From SZUA-186 sp039714155 (lineage in GTDB: Bacteria > Pseudomonadota > Gammaproteobacteria > UBA9214): a stretch of DNA of 14,575 nt. This document shows positions 1 through 6,597 of this stretch, piece by piece (the stretch's first letter is position 1; each line of letters opens with the position of its first letter). A program made the position numbers and the translations under genes. The DNA is taken from assembly GCA_039714155.1 (NCBI GenBank), contig JBDLJX010000065.1, forward strand, positions 1 to 14,575, given 5' to 3'. Under the pieces are notes generated by a model. The model did not search any database, had not been told where the DNA came from, and was given only the letters and a program-made list of their open reading frames with translations.

Positions 1-1496
1 GTCAACGGGTCGGTCAGGTTGACACGGGTGGTTTCGCGCGACTCCACCACCGCATCGATTTTCGCCCTGTCCCAATCCGGTTTATCCGCAAGTAACAACT
101 CGGCAAAGTGAAACGGGTCCTGAATGCGGATACAACCGGAACTGAAGGCACGTTCTGCCCGGCCGAAGCCGGACTTGTGCGGCGTATCATGCAGGTATAC
201 TGCATGCTTGTTGGGAAATATGAACTTGACGCGTCCCAGCGCATTCTTCGGCCCGGGTTGCTGGCGGATCAGGTAAGGAAAACCCTTGCCCGGGTACTGT
301 GACCAGTCAATCGTTGCGAGATCGATCTGTGTGCCCTGCTGATCGAGCACGACCATATTTTTATTCCGCAGGTATTCCGGATCCTTCTTGACCTTCGGCA
401 GGATGTCGTTTTTCAGAATGGTCGGTGGTATCGTCCAGGTCGGATTGAACTCGATATAGCGAATGCGGTCACGAAAGACCGGTGTTTTGCGGTAGGCCTT
501 GCCGACCTGCGCACGGGTTTTCCAGGCCTCCTGTCCATCGCGTATGTACTGGACATTGAAGCCGGCGATATCGGTCACCACAAAGTCCTGTGGCAGATCA
601 TGCAGTACCCAGCGCGCCCGATCGAGATTCACGCGAAGCTGGTCAATACGTGCCTCGACCGGCACATTCATTGCTGCCAGGGTACCCTTGCCGACAACAC
701 CATCGGCCTCGAGGCCATGGCGCTGCTGGAATTGCTTCACACCGGCCTCAACCGCATCATCATATAAAGCTGATTCCATGCTGACTGCCGGCATATCACC
801 GGTGACCGCCAGCCGCTGGCGAATCGTGGTGATCCTCGGATCAGTCATCCCCGGTTTCAGCGTCTCGCCAGCAGGCACCTGTGGCCAGCCACCCCTGGCC
901 TGGATCTTGCGGTAGTCGGCCAGCGCCTGTTTCAGGTCATGGTAAAAACCTGCCTGCGGATGGAAACTGGCCACCAGCCCGGTGACCTGCGCAGTATCAA
1001 TCGCAGTGGACATCCTGAGCATGGGATCCAGTTCCAGCGTCCGGTCCATATTCCAGTTGCTATCCAGCGATTCCGGATCGACCTTGCCGATCAACAGGTG
1101 ATAACCAAGCCGGACCAGGCTATCAGTCAGTACGACATCCAGTTCGGCCTGTTTGGCCGGATCGGGTTTTACCGCCAGTTGTTCCTGCAACTGCTGGATG
1201 AGGGTCAGGTGATAGTCCTCTGGAGTCAGGCCATCGTGGTAGCTGTCCTCGATCGCATCGACAAGTTGCCTGACGGAATCCGGATTCGTCCAGATTGGCT
1301 GGTAGTTATATTTCTCATACAGTGCTGGCAGGAGAATAACCGACGAAATCGGGCAATCCCTGTCCTCGACGCAATTACCCGCCTTGATATGCTCGACCCG
1401 ACTGTGTATCTGCGAGTTGCCCTCAGCAGCGGCCAGGCTTGCCTGTGAGAATGACAGACACAAAATCGTGATAATAAACAGACGGGTCTTCTTCAT
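1..1496 (-). CDS. YcbB/LdtD-type L,D-transpeptidase, 3' end cut off by window edge
   Basis: Periplasmic enzyme of the YcbB (LdtD) family, which forms 3-3 cross-links between peptidoglycan stem peptides using an active-site cysteine. The frame is open from the ATG at 1496 to position 1 (498 codons), so roughly the last 40-100 residues are missing. A signal peptide is clear: MKKTRLF, a hydrophobic stretch, then an ASLAAA cleavage region near residue 23. Next come a scaffold domain (about residues 35-220), a peptidoglycan-binding-like segment (about 225-290, with QFQQRHGLEADGVVGKGTL) and the YkuD catalytic domain (about 300 onward). The catalytic motif is visible: H436 in HDTPHKSGFG and C455 in AFSSGCIRI, with the 18-residue spacing usual for the family. 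No good Shine-Dalgarno sequence precedes the ATG (the upstream bases are TTTGATGTGACC). The nearest upstream gene on the same strand is the Skp homologue, 181 bases away with a REP pair between. Family identity is firm; the paralogue is not resolved. Confidence 0.95.
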   Translation of the reverse strand, partial: MKKTRLFIITILCLSFSQASLAAAEGNSQIHSRVEHIKAGNCVEDRDCPISSVILLPALYEKYNYQPIWTNPDSVRQLVDAIEDSYHDGLTPEDYHLTLIQQLQEQLAVKPDPAKQAELDVVLTDSLVRLGYHLLIGKVDPESLDSNWNMDRTLELDPMLRMSTAIDTAQVTGLVASFHPQAGFYHDLKQALADYRKIQARGGWPQVPAGETLKPGMTDPRITTIRQRLAVTGDMPAVSMESALYDDAVEAGVKQFQQRHGLEADGVVGKGTLAAMNVPVEARIDQLRVNLDRARWVLHDLPQDFVVTDIAGFNVQYIRDGQEAWKTRAQVGKAYRKTPVFRDRIRYIEFNPTWTIPPTILKNDILPKVKKDPEYLRNKNMVVLDQQGTQIDLATIDWSQYPGKGFPYLIRQQPGPKNALGRVKFIFPNKHAVYLHDTPHKSGFGRAERAFSSGCIRIQDPFHFAELLLADKPDWDRAKIDAVVESRETTRVNLTDPL

Positions 1497-1542
1497 GGTC
1501 ACATCAAATTGTATATGTTCTTACCTTTGTCCTGCATAAGTA

Positions 1543-1616
1543 CCGTAGGAGCGAATTTATTCGCGAATTATGACTGGAATATATACAACCCATCGCGACT
1601 GAAGTCGCTCCTACGG
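1543..1616. repeat. REP/BIME-like inverted pair between ldt and skp genes
   Basis: Two 24-base palindromic units face each other, at 1543-1566 and 1593-1616. The outer 12 bases are exact complements (CCGTAGGAGCGA and TCGCTCCTACGG). Each unit can also fold alone: GCGAAT-TT-ATTCGC on the left and GCGACT-GA-AGTCGC on the right. The 26-base spacer is AT-rich. This is the architecture of paired REPs (BIMEs). It lies in the gap downstream of the Skp homologue and upstream of the L,D-transpeptidase, where it could stabilise or terminate the upstream transcript; that role is inference. Confidence 0.85.
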
Positions 1617-1652
1617 TTGTTGTTTGTAATTATGTGTGATAGCGAATTAAGC
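1605..1652. repeat. Extended REP tail, copy 1 (matches 6051-6096)
   Basis: Beyond the REP palindrome the sequence stays similar to that at 6051-6096: twelve identical REP bases, then a tail of 36 versus 34 bases with five substitutions and one two-base gap, including the exact 14-mer TGTTTGTAATTATG (1621-1634 and 6067-6080). The repeated unit here is therefore larger than the palindrome itself. Confidence 0.75.
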
Positions 1653-1677
1653 ACAGGGTCCCTAATGAAAACCGGAG

Positions 1678-2229
1678 CTACTTCTGACCGGATTTCTTCA
1701 TTCGCTCAATGACCCGGTCCGTCAGGTCCATGCTGTCATCCACAAACAGCAGTGCGCTCTCTGTCCGTTCGAAGATTGCATTCAACCCTTCCTCCTTTGC
1801 GATCCCGGCTATGATTTTCTGCACGGGCTCCATGATCTTCTGGACAAGCTGCATTTTCTGACGGGTGATGTCATTCTGCATGTCCGTCGCCATTTGCTGG
1901 TAGGCCTGCATGCGCGCCTGCAAGGCCTGTTGTTTTGCCGAGCGTTGTGACTCGCTCATAATGGCTTCATCGCGCTTGTACTCCTGTTGTTCCTTTATGA
2001 TTGCCTGCTGCTCCGCCTCCAGCTTTGCACGGGCGGCCGCAACGGCCTGCCTGGTCTCCGCTTCCGATTCTTTCGCAACGCCGCTGGCCTCCAGGATACG
2101 CGGCATATCGACATAACCCATGCGTACCGGCTCAATCGCGATAGCTGTCCCGGATAGCGAAAATAGCAGCATAAACCTGAATAGCGTATGAAGTACTGTA
2201 TGGTTACAAGCTGTCTTATATTGCATCAT
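1678..2229 (-). CDS. OmpH/Skp-family periplasmic chaperone
   Basis: Skp-like periplasmic chaperone that in the known family binds unfolded outer-membrane proteins on their way to the Bam complex. The 183-residue product has a signal peptide (hydrophobic core at about 14-30, cleavage near TAIA), the short beta-strand VRMGYVDMPRILEAS at the start of the mature protein, and a long charged Gln/Ala/Glu-rich coiled coil (about 50-135) forming the tentacles. The C-terminal strand region (KIIAGIAKEEGLNAIFERT, then DLTDRVIERMKK) matches the OmpH fold. Length fits the family (E. coli Skp is 161). The start ATG ATG is preceded by GAGG five bases upstream, so the first ATG is preferred. It is not next to bamA or lpxD, the usual location of skp, so it may be an extra paralogue. 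A 30-codon ORF ends 17 bases upstream and may share the transcript. Confidence 0.9.
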   Translation of the reverse strand: MMQYKTACNHTVLHTLFRFMLLFSLSGTAIAIEPVRMGYVDMPRILEASGVAKESEAETRQAVAAARAKLEAEQQAIIKEQQEYKRDEAIMSESQRSAKQQALQARMQAYQQMATDMQNDITRQKMQLVQKIMEPVQKIIAGIAKEEGLNAIFERTESALLFVDDSMDLTDRVIERMKKSGQK

Positions 2230-2246
2230 TACAACCTCAATTGATT

Positions 2247-2339
2247 TTATAAAGCGTTAATGGTCTTGAATTTCGGGCTGATCCAGAAACCGCAGGCCAG
2301 TGACAGGAAGATAGCGAATAAAAGGATTTTACGCGTCAT
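2247..2339 (-). CDS. Possible 30-residue membrane peptide upstream of skp homologue
   Basis: A short frame from ATG 2339 to TAA 2247 encodes 30 residues beginning MTRKILLFAIFLSLACGFW. The pattern is a basic N-terminus, a hydrophobic span of about 15 residues and a polar tail with two lysines, as in single-span microproteins or a signal peptide whose mature part is gone. It ends 17 bases before the ATG of the Skp homologue on the same strand. The Shine-Dalgarno match is weak (ATGGAC, 5 bases before the ATG). It resembles no family I recognise. It could be a real small protein, a leader peptide, or chance. Confidence 0.3.
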   Translation of the reverse strand: MTRKILLFAIFLSLACGFWISPKFKTINAL

Positions 2340-2510
2340 GTCGGTCCATCAACTCGTTTCAGTGATTATATATAGTAGACGGTTCTCCATACCAGAGAGG
2401 ATCATAATGCCATGAACGTGACAGTTCGCAAGCAAGCGCGCTGCTTGCCCGCATTGTTCATTCGCTGCGGTTTCGGCCCTTGAACCTTTCCCGGCTACCT
2501 GCAACTATTG
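2340..2510. promoter_or_regulatory. Divergent intergenic region with AT-rich promoter-like core
   Basis: This gap separates the leftward skp-side genes from the rightward MCE operon. An AT-rich core at 2364-2376 gives a perfect TATAAT on the minus strand (2370 to 2365) and TATAGT on the plus strand (2371-2376), so it could drive both directions. No convincing -35 box is seen on either side. Further right lie a purine-rich AGAGAGG (2394-2400) followed by a very short ORF, and a hairpin GCAAGCA/TGCTTGC (2428-2448) in what would be the 5' leader of the permease gene. There is no T-run, so it is not a typical terminator. The promoter call rests only on the -10-like matches. Confidence 0.35.
2412..2483 (+). 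CDS. Possible 23-residue leader ORF ahead of the MCE operon
   Basis: ATG 2412 opens a 23-codon frame (MNVTVRKQARC start) closing with TGA at 2481-2483, 27 bases before the permease ATG. A good Shine-Dalgarno-like GAGAGG (2395-2400) is ideally placed not for this ATG but for the ATG at 2407, whose frame stops after two codons (ATG CCA TGA); that TGA overlaps the ATG at 2412. The product is cationic, has no hydrophobic span and matches nothing known to me. It may be a translated leader or an accident. Confidence 0.15.
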   Translation: MNVTVRKQARCLPALFIRCGFGP

Positions 2511-3662
2511 ATGGTAATGGGCAATCAACCCACAAAACGAATGCCCCCGCAGCTGGATTTTTCCAACCCGGCTACGGCTGAACTGCAACTTGTGCTGGCC
2601 GGCAGCTGGACACTCACCGACAACCTGCCACCGGTCTCTGCCGTGCAGGACAGGCTGCAGGACGATATTGCCAGTATCAGCTTTGACGGCACGGCCATCA
2701 GCAACTGGGATACCGGTCTGCTGACCTGGCTGGTCAAGCTCATCAAACTGGCAAAGGACCGGAATATCCATCTCAACCTCGACGGTCTGCCGGATGGTGT
2801 CCATCGGCTGATAACACTGGCCACCGCGGTGCCACCGACAGAGGACACCGGCCGGCATAAAGAAGAACCACCCCTGTTTGAGCGAATTGGCCTGGTCACA
2901 CTGTTCATGTGGCGCGCGGCCCCGGAAATGCTACGCTTCCTCGGCGAGGTTACGCTGTCATTCGGCCGCTTGTTGCGTGGCAAGGCGCAATTCCGGCGTG
3001 GCGACCTCATGGTCATGATAGAAGATGTTGGCCCACGCGCATTCCCGATCGTCACCCTGATCAGTTTCCTGACTGGCCTGATCATCGCCTATATGGGCGC
3101 TGTACAGCTGGCACAGTTCGGTGCCCAGATCTATATCGCCAACCTGGTCGGCCTCGGTATGACACGTGAAATCGCCGCCCTGATGACCGGCATCATCATG
3201 GCCGGTCGTACCGGCGCTGCATATGCGGCGCAACTTGGCACCATGCAGGTCAACGAGGAGATTGATGCCTTCCGGACGCTGGGGATAAACCCGATCGACT
3301 TTCTGGTTCTGCCACGCATGCTGGCCCTGGTCATGGTCATGCCCATGATGGTGCTGTATGCCGGTATTGTCGGTATCACGGCCGGAATGTTCGTAGCGGT
3401 CACTTCGTTTGACATCAGTACATTTGAGTACTACACCCAAACTGTCCGCTCCATAGGATGGTGGCATATCGGTGTTGGTGTGATCAAGGCAACCGTATAC
3501 GGCATGCTGATCGCTTTCGCCGGTTGCCTGCGTGGCATGCAATGTGGCCGCAGCGCCCAGGCCGTGGGCGAGGCAACGACATCTGCCGTCGTCACCAGTA
3601 TCCTGTTAATTGTCATCGCGGCATCGCTGCTAACCATCATGTTCCAGCAACTGGGTATCTGA
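2511..3662 (+). CDS. MlaE-family ABC permease with N-terminal STAS-like domain
   Basis: Inner-membrane permease of an MCE-type lipid ABC transporter, the family that moves phospholipids between inner and outer membranes. The 383-residue product is larger than E. coli MlaE (about 260) because about 120 residues precede the permease. Residues 12-105 (PQLDFSNPATAELQLVLAG through DGLPDGVHRLITLA) look like a STAS/MlaB fold, so the MlaB-like regulator appears fused to the permease. The MlaE domain (about 120-383) has an amphipathic entry helix, several membrane spans and the family motif VNEEIDAFRTLGINPIDFLV in the coupling region, plus GRTGAAYAAQLGTM before it. The start is uncertain: TTG 2508, ATG 2511 and ATG 2517 are in frame and none has a clear Shine-Dalgarno. 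It is followed one base later by the ATPase gene, so the two are surely co-translated. Confidence 0.93.
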   Translation: MVMGNQPTKRMPPQLDFSNPATAELQLVLAGSWTLTDNLPPVSAVQDRLQDDIASISFDGTAISNWDTGLLTWLVKLIKLAKDRNIHLNLDGLPDGVHRLITLATAVPPTEDTGRHKEEPPLFERIGLVTLFMWRAAPEMLRFLGEVTLSFGRLLRGKAQFRRGDLMVMIEDVGPRAFPIVTLISFLTGLIIAYMGAVQLAQFGAQIYIANLVGLGMTREIAALMTGIIMAGRTGAAYAAQLGTMQVNEEIDAFRTLGINPIDFLVLPRMLALVMVMPMMVLYAGIVGITAGMFVAVTSFDISTFEYYTQTVRSIGWWHIGVGVIKATVYGMLIAFAGCLRGMQCGRSAQAVGEATTSAVVTSILLIVIAASLLTIMFQQLGI

Positions 3663-3663
3663 A

Positions 3664-4440
3664 ATGCAATCACCGGCACTACCACAACCGCAACCAGTGG
3701 CACACATCTCGGTGCAGGACCTCACCATGGCCTACGGTGATTTCGTCATCCAGCGCGACCTCACATTTGACATTCAGCATGGTGACATCTTTATCATCAT
3801 GGGTGGCAGCGGCTGTGGCAAGAGCACCCTGCTGAGACACTTTATCGGACTGAAGTCACCTGCAAGGGGGCGTGTGCTGTTTGATGACATCAGCTACTGG
3901 GAAGCCCCGGCTACCGAACAGGAACGGATCAAACGCGGCTTCGGCATGAGTTTCCAGAGCGGCGCGCTATGGAGCTCACTGACCCTGGCCGAAAACATTG
4001 CCCTGCCGCTGAATGAATACACAGAGCTGTCTCCTGCCGAAACCGCCGAGGTGGTCGCACTGAAACTGTCACTGGTCGGCCTCGCCGGCTTCGAGGACTT
4101 CTATCCATCCGAGATCAGTGGTGGCATGCAGAAACGGGCGGCACTGGCCCGCGCCATGGCGCTCGACCCGGACATCCTGTTTTTCGACGAGCCGTCCGCC
4201 GGACTTGACCCGATCAACTCGCGGCGGCTGGATGAGCTCATTCTGGAGTTACGTGATAGTCTGGGAACCACGATAGTCATCGTGACCCATGAACTCGCCA
4301 GCATCTTTGCCATCGGTAACAATTCGGTATTTCTCGATACAGAGGCACGCACCATGCTGGCTACCGGTGACCCGAAGACACTGCGTGATGAATGCCCTGA
4401 CCCCGGGGTACGCCGTTTTCTCAATCGAGGTGACGCATGA
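3664..4440 (+). CDS. MlaF-like ABC transporter ATP-binding protein
   Basis: Cytoplasmic ATPase that powers the neighbouring MlaE-like permease. All the nucleotide-binding motifs are intact in the 258-residue product: Walker A GGSGCGKST (47-55), Q-loop Q98 in MSFQSGALW, signature ISGGMQKRAALARA (from 151), Walker B ILFFDE (171-176, catalytic E176), D-loop SAGLDP and the switch histidine H209 in IVTHE. The SFQSGALW form of the Q-loop and the short insert before the signature are typical of the MlaF/Ttg2A group. The ATG follows the permease stop by one base with no strong Shine-Dalgarno, which points to translational coupling. The C-terminus overlaps the MCE gene by four bases (ATGA). Confidence 0.96.
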   Translation: MQSPALPQPQPVAHISVQDLTMAYGDFVIQRDLTFDIQHGDIFIIMGGSGCGKSTLLRHFIGLKSPARGRVLFDDISYWEAPATEQERIKRGFGMSFQSGALWSSLTLAENIALPLNEYTELSPAETAEVVALKLSLVGLAGFEDFYPSEISGGMQKRAALARAMALDPDILFFDEPSAGLDPINSRRLDELILELRDSLGTTIVIVTHELASIFAIGNNSVFLDTEARTMLATGDPKTLRDECPDPGVRRFLNRGDA

Positions 4441-5363
4441 GCAAGCAAGCAAGCCCTACCCTGATTGGCGCATTTGTCGCTGGCGCCATCGGACTTATCG
4501 TGGCGGGAATTCTTGTTATCAGTGGCGGACAGTTGCTCCTGACTGACAAATCACATTATGTCCTGTATTTCCGGGGCTCTGTGAAGGGGCTCAATATCGG
4601 TTCCCCGGTAAGCTTCCGCGGTGTAAATATCGGTACGGTTACTGATATCCAGCTCGTCGTTGGTGAAGAAGAAGCCGACATCCAGATACCCGTTATGATC
4701 GAAATAGACAATACGAAATTTATCAGCAGCGAAACCGGCAAGCCGCGCATGGATGATGATGACAGTATCGAGGACCTGGTCGATGCCGGTATGCGTGCGC
4801 AGTTACAGTTGCAAAGCCTGCTGACCGGACAACTGTTTGTACAGATCGATTACTACCCGAATACACCGGCAGAACTGGCAAGTACCGGCAAATACAAGCG
4901 GCACTATCAGGAGATTCCGACCATACCAACCCCCATCGAGAAGATCAGCAAACTGCTGGAGACCATTCCGCTGGACAAGGTTATTAACACCATGATCTCT
5001 ACCGTCAAGGGCATCGACAAACTGGTCCATTCCGAGGACCTGCATCAGTCCATCCGCTCACTGCACGAGGCACTGGACAGTTTCCGCACCCTCGCCAGCA
5101 ACCTGGACAAGCAGGTCGGGCCACTGGCCTCGAATGTCAACCTGACGCTGGATGATATGCGCAGCACCCTGCAAACCGCAAGCGGCACCCTGGAGCATGC
5201 CAACAAGACACTGCAATCGACCGAGGCACTGGTCAGTGACGAACAGATCCTGACGGCACTGGATAATGCCCTGAGTGAAGTTACGGCGGCCGCCTATGCT
5301 ATCCGTATCCTGGCCGAGACCATAAACAATCAACCCGAGTCCCTGATCAAGGGCAGACGCTAG
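4437..5363 (+). CDS. MCE-domain (MlaD-like) lipid-transport protein
   Basis: Periplasmic substrate-binding partner of the transporter, anchored in the inner membrane. The 308-residue protein starts with a short cytoplasmic tail and one membrane span (about 8-31, LIGAFVAGAIGLIVAGILVI). A single MCE domain follows (about 38-140), with the hallmark VKGLNIGSPVSFRGVNIGTV. MCE domains form hexameric rings with a hydrophobic lipid pore. The remaining 170 residues are helical and heptad-like (KISKLLETIPLDKVINTMI, then repeated L/A-rich segments), probably a helical tube or needle. This is longer than E. coli MlaD (183) but has one MCE domain, unlike PqiB or LetB. The start ATG overlaps the ATPase stop. 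The TAG stop (5361-5363) lies inside the left arm of a perfect inverted repeat. Confidence 0.94.
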   Translation: MSKQASPTLIGAFVAGAIGLIVAGILVISGGQLLLTDKSHYVLYFRGSVKGLNIGSPVSFRGVNIGTVTDIQLVVGEEEADIQIPVMIEIDNTKFISSETGKPRMDDDDSIEDLVDAGMRAQLQLQSLLTGQLFVQIDYYPNTPAELASTGKYKRHYQEIPTIPTPIEKISKLLETIPLDKVINTMISTVKGIDKLVHSEDLHQSIRSLHEALDSFRTLASNLDKQVGPLASNVNLTLDDMRSTLQTASGTLEHANKTLQSTEALVSDEQILTALDNALSEVTAAAYAIRILAETINNQPESLIKGRR

Positions 5364-5420
5364 TGCTCTATCAGTGTGATAATTACGGATTCAGCAATTA
5401 TCACACTGATAGAGCACTAG
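5360..5420. repeat. Perfect 25-bp inverted repeat overlapping the MCE stop codon
   Basis: The arms 5360-5384 and 5396-5420 are exact reverse complements, separated by 11 bases (ACGGATTCAGC). Both ends read CTAG. Each arm carries a smaller palindrome, TATCA-GTG-TGATA, centred at 5375 and 5405, 30 bp apart. The left arm contains the TAG stop of the MCE gene; the right arm ends 13 bases before the ATG of the lipoprotein gene. There is no T-run after it and it is unlike the REPs elsewhere in the window. It could be an RNA hairpin that sets lipoprotein expression, a pair of operator sites, or a miniature mobile element. I cannot assign it to a family. Confidence 0.9.
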
Positions 5421-5433
5421 CCGGAGACAGATC

Positions 5434-6030
5434 ATGCGCACGCTTACTGCAACCTTTCTGATCGGCCTCGGCCTGCTAATGCTGGCGGGATGCGGGACCA
5501 CCAAACCCTCGAAATTCTACTTGATGACGCCGGCTGGCGATTCCATAGACATGACGGCGGCAAGCGGAAATCCTGCTGTCGGGATCGGCCCGATCATGCT
5601 GCCAGCTTACCTGGACCGGCCGGAAATCGCACAACGCCTGGGTAAAAACCAGATCCATTACGCCGGATCACACCGCTGGGCCGAGCCGTTGCGGGTTTCC
5701 TTCATGCGAGTACTGGTTGAAAACATTGGCGCAATGCTGCCAACCGACCGGATCTATACCCACCCGTGGGGCCGTTCGGTAAGCGTCGATTACCAGGTGG
5801 AAGTCGATGTCAGCCGCTTTGACTCGGACACATCAGGCAATGTGGTACTGGCGGCAAACTGGAAGATAATCCGGACAGCAGACAACAGCATCCTCATCCA
5901 TAAAAAGACCAGCTACCCGGAAACCGCTGGCGACCCGGATTACGCTGCCATTGTCGCGGCGCAGAGTAGCGCCCTGCAGGCGCTCAGCAAGGATATAAGT
6001 GCTGCAATTACGGCTGACCAGATGCCCTGA
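5434..6030 (+). CDS. PqiC-like ABC-transport auxiliary lipoprotein
   Basis: Outer-membrane lipoprotein of the PqiC (DUF330) family, which acts as the outer-membrane partner of MCE transporters. The 198-residue product begins with a lipoprotein signal peptide ending in the lipobox LAGC (Cys20). Family features follow: KFYLMTPAGDS after the tether, a GIGPIMLPAYLDRPEIAQRL strand region, and RWAEPLRVSFMRVLVENI, the conserved stretch of PqiC homologues. A good Shine-Dalgarno (GGAG, 5423-5426, seven bases before ATG) makes the start firm. It is the last gene of the four-gene operon but is separated from it by the palindrome at 5360-5420, so its level may be set separately. Pairing a PqiC-type lipoprotein with MlaEFD-type components is known in several proteobacteria. 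Confidence 0.92.
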   Translation: MRTLTATFLIGLGLLMLAGCGTTKPSKFYLMTPAGDSIDMTAASGNPAVGIGPIMLPAYLDRPEIAQRLGKNQIHYAGSHRWAEPLRVSFMRVLVENIGAMLPTDRIYTHPWGRSVSVDYQVEVDVSRFDSDTSGNVVLAANWKIIRTADNSILIHKKTSYPETAGDPDYAAIVAAQSSALQALSKDISAAITADQMP

Positions 6031-6038
6031 GTCAGTTA

Positions 6039-6062
6039 TCGCGAATAAATTCGCTCCTACGG
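6039..6062. repeat. Single REP palindrome in convergent gap
   Basis: A 24-base REP unit (TCGCGA, then ATAAATTCGCTCCTACGG) in the gap between the convergent lipoprotein and secreted-protein genes. The inner GCGAAT-AA-ATTCGC can fold as a hairpin. It is homologous to the right-hand unit at 1593-1616, including the flanking tail. In this position it may protect or end both transcripts, which is inference; no T-run is present. Confidence 0.8.
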
Positions 6063-6096
6063 CTGCTGTTTGTAATTATGCGGGGTAGCGATAAGC
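6051..6096. repeat. Extended REP tail, copy 2 (matches 1605-1652)
   Basis: Second copy of the REP end plus tail described at 1605-1652. The tail carries the shared 14-mer TGTTTGTAATTATG (6067-6080) and a TAGCGA block. Copies differ by five substitutions and a two-base gap. Confidence 0.75.
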
Positions 6097-6166
6097 TAAA
6101 ATTCATACCGCAGTGTACTGCCCAGGAACACGACTGCCCAACAGCCTCACGCCTCACGTCTAATCC

Positions 6167-6586
6167 CTACCTTTTCGCGCAGGCGCCAAACACCACCATG
6201 GCAAAATCATCACCCGCAGCACTGATAATCATCTTGCCGGTATCCTCGTTGATCAACATGGACCAGGCCAGACCATCACGCACATCCTCGAGCCCGTCAT
6301 CAGCACCCTGCAGGATCAGCTTGCCATCGAGGTGCTCGATGCGTTCCACCGGCGTGGTGCGGTCTGAATGCACCGCGGACAGTTCTTTGGCCGTTGCATC
6401 GACCACAAAAAAATCCGGGATTTTGACATCGGCCGGGAAAACATTGACACAGTCTGTACCGGCGTCGCACTGGGACACATACTGCGTAGCGCATAGCAAG
6501 GTCGAACTGCCGTCATAGTCCCCGGCAACGGCCAGCGGCGAAGTCGTGATACCAAGAATCAATAATATTCCGATGAATTTTTTCAT
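6167..6586 (-). CDS. Small secreted protein with four cysteines, function unknown
   Basis: A 139-residue protein with a clear signal peptide (MKKFIGILLILGITTSPLAVAG, cleavage near residue 21). The mature part of about 118 residues has four cysteines (32, 40, 46, 136), three of them clustered near its start, which suggests disulfides in the periplasm. The C-terminal half has an alternating strand pattern (HLDGKLILQGADDG, then GLAWSMLINEDTGKMIISAA), with a tryptophan and an aromatic/hydrophobic ending (DDFAMVVFGACAKR). I recognise no family. It starts 11 bases after the glycine-zipper gene; the stop of that gene (TAG) is part of its TAGGAG Shine-Dalgarno, so the two are coupled. The pair likely acts together in the envelope, but no function can be read from the sequence. 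Confidence 0.8.
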   Translation of the reverse strand: MKKFIGILLILGITTSPLAVAGDYDGSSTLLCATQYVSQCDAGTDCVNVFPADVKIPDFFVVDATAKELSAVHSDRTTPVERIEHLDGKLILQGADDGLEDVRDGLAWSMLINEDTGKMIISAAGDDFAMVVFGACAKR

Positions 6587-6597
6587 TGTCCCTGCTC

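Noticed and set aside
108..915. Plus-strand ORFs of 64 and 138 codons
   Set aside because: They lie opposite the continuous L,D-transpeptidase frame with its intact catalytic motif and have no protein-family features.
939..1448. Plus-strand ORF of 169 codons
   Set aside because: Antisense to the signal peptide and scaffold part of the L,D-transpeptidase; no ribosome site and no recognisable domain.
1509..1712. Plus-strand ORF of 67 codons
   Set aside because: It is mostly translated REP sequence and runs into the antisense of the Skp homologue.
2525..3542. Minus-strand ORFs of 186 and 194 codons
   Set aside because: They are antisense shadows of the MlaE-family permease gene, whose motifs are unambiguous.
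5369..5411. tet operator-like or CRP-like sites in the palindrome
   Set aside because: CTCTATCAGTG resembles half of a tet operator and TGTGA/TCACA occur, but full operator symmetry or the six-base CRP spacing is missing, and no tet genes are present.
5360..5420. Rho-independent terminator
   Set aside because: The stem is long and perfect but AT-rich in its inner part, and neither strand has a T-run after it.
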